DNA from: Spirogloea muscicola
Taxonomy: Eukaryota; Streptophyta; Zygnematophyceae; Spirogloeales; Spirogloeaceae
DNA length: 10,610 bases
Direction of reading: 5' to 3'
NCBI GenBank assembly: GCA_009602725.1
Contig: WELB01000043.1
Coordinates: forward strand, 405,465 to 416,074
Notes under the pieces: model-generated
What the model saw: only the letters and a program-made list of their open reading frames with translations
Database searches by the model: none
Told to the model about the DNA's origin: nothing
In this document: piece by piece, positions 7,901 to 10,610 of the stretch
Position numbering within the stretch: position 1 is the stretch's first letter
How the letters are laid out: each line of letters starts with the position of its first letter
Translations under genes and position numbers: made by a program

Positions 7901-8680
7901 AAGTCAGGTAAGTACTTTGATTGGATCGAGGTGCACATCAGCCACTCGTGCACATTGTGTCTCTTCCCATGAATCAAGCTAGCACATTGTGATGGGGATA
8001 AAGTGGGCATGAAGGGCGCCAGAGGTTGTGGCGCAGTGCACAATCAACAATGACATCCACCACTTCGTACCGGTGAGGCGCCAGACCACCCCACTGGGCT
8101 TAGACTAGTGCCCCTGAATGTGCTCATGACAAGGTGGCCCCCTTCCGGCTTCTAAGAGAGGCGTACAAAGGAGGCGATTGAGGAAGATAGGAGGCAAGAA
8201 CCTCTTCGATATCGATGTGCTCCTTGCTCAATCAATCCAATGGGAAATCATCTCAAGCAAGCCCAATTGCTTCATTGCAGAAGTCTTTGGAGCACTCCCC
8301 TCTGAGCCCAAACTCAATGCGCAAGCTTGGAGAGGACCAGCTGACACTGCAAGCAGTTGGGCTCGGTCCGTGGAGTATGTAGGCACGCTGCATCAGATAG
8401 TCATGGAGAAGGTTGTATTGGCTGCGCAGCATGCACAGCTATGTTAGGTTGTCTGCATCTTGGATGAGGAAGCCAAGTACAAGCAGCTACTAGTGATGCC
8501 ATTGATAGAGAATGACGCCACCTCGCCGGTGGCAAGAGCAGCTGCTGCTGCTGCATCGTGCTCTGTCAGAAGCTTGACCCACACGAGCTGCTGGCCTTGG
8601 AGGACGAGAACACACGCCCTGCCCACGCTACCAGGTAGCAAACAGGCTGGCACAGTTCTGCAACTTGATCTGATCAAGGT
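7901..8680 (+). other. Spacer with short coding-like patches, possible gene or element relic
   Basis: Several short open stretches on the + strand read like protein but lie in different frames. They include INNDIHHFVPVRRQTTPLG (8043-8099), HDKVAPFRLLREAYKGG (within 8104-8178), an 89-codon frame at 8178-8447, and LDPHELLALEDENTRP (near 8573-8620). A (GCT)-rich run lies near 8540-8556. I do not recognise a family. They could be exons of an unrecognised gene, a decayed insertion, or chance. Confidence 0.25.
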
Positions 8681-8681
8681 C

Positions 8682-8760
8682 TAGGGTTGAGGATGGAGGG
8701 TTCAGGGGTACACTTGAGATTGGGTTCAGGGTTCACATTAGGTGAGGGGATGGAAGGGGG
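8682..8760 (+). repeat. G-rich degenerate AGGGTT-type repeat tract
   Basis: Irregular copies of GGGTT/AGGG, including CTAGGGTTGAGG, GGGTTCAGGGG at 8698-8708 and GGGTTCAGGG at 8722-8731. GGGTTCAGGGG also occurs in PMS1 intron 1 at 289-299, next to TTTAGGG. This may be a degenerate interstitial telomere-like sequence, and its G-runs could form quadruplexes. Confidence 0.5.
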
Positions 8761-9580
8761 ACATTGTCATAGCGCGCAGCATTGACGCTCGCAATGCACT
8801 AAGGGCGCACTGCAGGGGCCATGGCCACCGAGGCGTCCCAGGGGACGGGCCGACCCAGACATTGTAATCAAGGTGGTCAATGATCCAACTGACTTCCAAG
8901 AGTGCCTTAGTTTGCCAGCTTCTCCTGCCATCCTGGGCCTCCTGTAACAGTGAGCGACTGCAAGCTGACTGGCTCCCTCCTCACGCCGACGCCACTGCAC
9001 TGGTGGCTCGCCTGTGCAGCACTGTAAGACTGCTTGCCCAGGAACATGACTGAGCATGGAGAGGCGAGCGAAGCTTGCACGGCCGGCTGTGCAGTCGAGG
9101 AGCTCTGGTGGCTGTCACCCACAGCAGGACCTGACAGGCACCCGCAGCATGGAGGGCGGGCTCGGAGGCACAGAGAAGGCTAGCTTTGGTGTAGGCCGCT
9201 GCTGACATAGTGACGGGTGCCGCGAGCATAGGTGCACCCATGCTGCAGCTTGCGAGCTGGCTGCCATGGCGGCTCCTAACGAGTGGGTGAGACCGCCCCG
9301 CTCGTTCTCCTGCGCTCCTGTCGACGCAAGGCCAAGGCCGTCCAGCACGAGCAAGCCCCGAGGCATCGATGGCTGCTGGCCATCACGATGGCTGGAGCAG
9401 TGCCAGCCACAACGACGGCAAGCGCCAGTATCATCAACTCATGGTGAAGCAGCGCCGATGGTCGATGGTGGCTACGCCCAGCGGCGGTGCCCATGGTGGT
9501 GCCCAAGTGGTGGCGGCGTACAAGGGGGCTTAGTGGTTGTGGGCCACGGCAGCGGGCCTCAGAGTAGTAACGGCAGCAAA
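8761..9580. other. GC-rich spacer without a recognised gene
   Basis: The composition rises again and open frames of 70-140 codons occur on both strands, as expected for GC-rich DNA. The patch 8786-8947 (+) reads IVIKVVNDPTDFQECL in the middle of a 53-codon frame and is the most protein-like, but it is unassigned. A 140-codon frame at 9266-9688 owes its tail to the adjacent GGC repeat. Confidence 0.4.
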
Positions 9581-9591
9581 GCGGCCGCCGC

Positions 9592-9600
9592 GGCGGCGGC

Positions 9601-9633
<33 letters not shown>
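9592..9633 (+). repeat. (GGC)n trinucleotide microsatellite
   Basis: Fourteen GGC-type units with one GGT at 9601-9603, ten of them perfect (9604-9633), followed by a G6 run. The tract lies 10 bp before the E2F-type site upstream of NUF2. It is likely length-polymorphic. Confidence 0.92.
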
Positions 9634-9635
<2 letters not shown>

Positions 9636-9642
9636 GGGGACT

Positions 9643-9651
9643 GGCGGGAAA
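9643..9651 (-). promoter_or_regulatory. E2F/DP-type site (TTTCCCGCC on the minus strand)
   Basis: GGCGGGAAA is the complement of TTTCCCGCC, a full match to the E2F consensus TTTSSCGC. It lies 595 bp before the NUF2 ATG. E2F/DP controls S-phase genes in plants and green algae, and NUF2 is a cell-cycle gene. The assignment rests on motif and context only. Confidence 0.4.
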
Positions 9652-9793
9652 CACAGCAGGGAGAGCCTGGAACGCGACGGGACGGTGACGACGGGCCCGG
9701 CAGTCGTTACGTGGCTGTTAGCTGGTTCCTAGCGCCAAGGGGCCGGGGAACGGGACACCAGGCCCCGCTAACCCCGCCAGGAGACCGGCCGTA

Positions 9794-9804
9794 CCCCCCC
9801 CCCC
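9794..9804 (+). repeat. C11 homopolymer
   Basis: Run of eleven C in the NUF2 upstream region. A second run of nine C lies at 9986-9994. Both are prone to length error in sequencing. Confidence 0.9.
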
Positions 9805-9849
9805 GTTCAGCCGGTTGCCCCGATGTATGGACCTACGCGCAACTTGTCC

Positions 9850-9859
9850 ACCCGTTAGA
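9850..9859 (-). promoter_or_regulatory. MSA-like element (AACGG core)
   Basis: The minus strand reads TCTAACGGGT, 9 of 10 matches to the plant mitosis-specific activator YCYAACGGYY bound by MYB3R factors. It lies about 390 bp before the NUF2 start. Plant kinetochore genes are G2/M genes, so the context fits, but the motif is short. Confidence 0.35.
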
Positions 9860-9924
9860 GGCAGCTTAGCGGGATGTTAGCGGGGGTGACGGGGAAGGCC
9901 GGGCCGAGATGAAGAAAAGGCAGA

Positions 9925-9934
9925 GCCAACGGCT
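9925..9934 (+). promoter_or_regulatory. MSA-like element (AACGG core)
   Basis: GCCAACGGCT matches YCYAACGGYY at 9 of 10 positions, about 310 bp before the NUF2 start and 66 bp downstream of the other MSA-like element, in opposite orientation. Paired MYB3R sites are common in plant G2/M promoters; function here is inferred. Confidence 0.35.
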
Positions 9935-9985
9935 GGGTTGGCTACGATGTCCTCCCGCGCAAATCCAATACGATCTCAAATACCA

Positions 9986-10126
9986 CCCCCCCCCGCCGCC
10001 ACCGCCTTCACCGCCGCCGCCGCCGCCGCCGCCGTCTTCGCCGCCGCCGCCGTCTTCGCCGCCGCAGTCTTCATCGCGGCCGCCGCCGCCGCCTCCGTCG
10101 CCGCCGCCGCCGCCGCCGCCGCTGCC
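9986..10126 (+). repeat. CCG/GCC repeat block in the NUF2 leader
   Basis: Long imperfect trinucleotide tract. Embedded at 10022-10072 are three tandem units, GCCGCCGCCGCCGTCTTC twice (18 nt each) and a 15-nt variant ending CAGTCTTC. All three forward frames stay open across it (poly-Pro, poly-Ala, poly-Arg). In RNA it would be C-rich, or strongly G-rich on the antisense strand. Confidence 0.9.
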
Positions 10127-10245
10127 TTCCTCGCGCTGCTTCGGCGCTCTCGGCTTCCTGCTGTCGGCTCCCGCCCTCGCGGAGCTCCCGCGGCTCCCCT
10201 GTGTCTCGCAGAGCCTGCTGCCGGGCACCGCCACTCGCCGCCAAG

Positions 10246-10610
10246 ATGCCGTTCACGTTCCCCGAGATCACGCGCAAGGAGATCCTGGCATGCATGGGCG
10301 ACCTGGAGGTGCCGCTGTCGGACGGCGACCTGCTGAAGCCGACGATGGAGGCCATCCGGCCGGTGTACGAGTCCGTCGTCACGCTGCTCATGGGCATCAG
10401 CCGCGAGGAGCTGCACCAGCCCGTGTTCTCGGCCATCGACGCCCTCGAGTTCCCGGAGCTCCACGAGGAGTCCATCGCCTGCCTGGCCTTCAACCGCGCC
10501 GTCACCAAGCTCATGTACGTCGCCGGCGTCGAGGACTTCACGCTGCGCGACCTGTACAAGCCCGAGGCCAACCGGACGATGCGCAACCTGGCCGCCATCA
10601 TCAACTTCGC
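10246..10610 (+). CDS. NUF2: Kinetochore protein Nuf2, N-terminal part, 3' partial
   Basis: Nuf2 is the Ndc80 partner in the four-subunit Ndc80 complex that couples kinetochores to spindle microtubules. The visible 121 codons cover most of its N-terminal calponin-homology domain; the coiled coil lies beyond the window. Family hallmarks are the start MPFTFPEITRKEILACM (plant YEYPRLSRSDIITAL), DLLKPTMEAIRPVYESVV, and FTLRDLYKPEANRTMRNLA before IINF (plant SFKDLLRPESSRTEFFISALLNY; human [21 protein letters not shown]). ATG 10246 is chosen because it is the only in-frame ATG after the TGA at 9910-9912, it places the FP motif at the usual distance from the N-terminus, and its context (CCAAGATGC) is acceptable. 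No intron interrupts the visible part. It has the same orientation as PMS1, about 4.15 kb downstream of its stop. E2F- and MSA-like sites upstream suggest cell-cycle control. Confidence 0.9.
   Translation, partial: MPFTFPEITRKEILACMGDLEVPLSDGDLLKPTMEAIRPVYESVVTLLMGISREELHQPVFSAIDALEFPELHEESIACLAFNRAVTKLMYVAGVEDFTLRDLYKPEANRTMRNLAAIINF

Larger units (their letters stand above)
9909..10610 (+). other. Overlapping upstream open frame, Pro-rich, reads through the NUF2 start
   Basis: An ATG at 9909 opens a frame (MKKRQSQRLGWLRC...) with no stop to the window end, at least 234 codons. Through the CCG repeat it encodes repeated SPPPPPP and SSPPPP runs like algal hydroxyproline-rich wall proteins, then overlaps NUF2 in another frame as His/Arg/Pro-rich sequence. 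NUF2 conservation shows which frame is real downstream. This one is probably a by-product of high GC3, but it would matter as an upstream ORF if transcription starts before 9909. A third frame opens at ATG 9947 and ends at 10336. Confidence 0.3.

Noticed and set aside
9266-9688. 140-codon + strand frame with good ATG context and a poly-Ala tail
   Set aside because: The poly-Ala is the GGC microsatellite, the rest has no recognisable motif, and frames of this length are common in GC-rich DNA. The case for a gene is too weak.
9976-10604. Long minus-strand frames of 162 and 177 codons over the NUF2 start
   Set aside because: They are antisense to the conserved NUF2 exon and the CCG repeat (poly-Ala, poly-Arg), with no conserved motif.

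Overview
The window looks like nuclear DNA from a green alga (Viridiplantae, probably an intron-rich, GC-rich chlorophyte). Three things point there. The MutL-type protein is closer to land-plant PMS1 than to animal PMS2, for example AAATL before the C-terminal domain, [16 protein letters not shown], and MRHLVDL near the C-terminus. Coding exons strongly favour G or C at third positions, while introns and spacers are nearer 50% GC. Intron 1 also carries a short plant/algal telomere-type TTTAGGG stretch. This assignment is inference from sequence character; no database search was possible.

Positions 85-6091 (+ strand) hold a split gene for the mismatch-repair endonuclease subunit called PMS1 in plants (orthologue of animal PMS2). 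I rebuilt eleven coding exons by hand from conserved protein blocks and splice sites. The joined exons total 2,844 nt, exactly 948 codons including a TAG stop, with every junction in frame. The ATPase motifs, the clamp-binding QxxLxP motif and all three endonuclease metal-site motifs are intact. The first conserved strand of MutL proteins (ending ICSGQ in relatives) is absent, so at least one 5' exon lies before the window.

Positions 6092 to about 9590 contain no gene I can recognise. The first part is probably the PMS1 3' untranslated region; the first TGTAA poly(A)-type signal is at 6848. The rest is spacer of mixed composition with several short, coding-like but mutually out-of-frame patches that may be relics of a gene or element.

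Positions from about 9590 to 10245 form the upstream region and leader of the second gene. They hold two CCG/GGC repeat blocks, one perfect E2F-type site and two near-consensus mitosis-specific (MSA, MYB3R-type) elements. From 10246 to the window edge is the 5' part of NUF2, the Ndc80-complex kinetochore protein, in the same orientation. Its leader has upstream ATGs whose frames run into or through the NUF2 start.

The two genes do not form a functional unit: one acts in DNA mismatch correction and the other in chromosome-microtubule attachment, though both serve proliferating cells. I found no mobile element with identifiable ends, no CRISPR array, no RNA gene and no clear novel system. The most useful observations are the gene model, a possible GC-AG intron, an enlarged loop inside the endonuclease domain, and the NUF2 control region.
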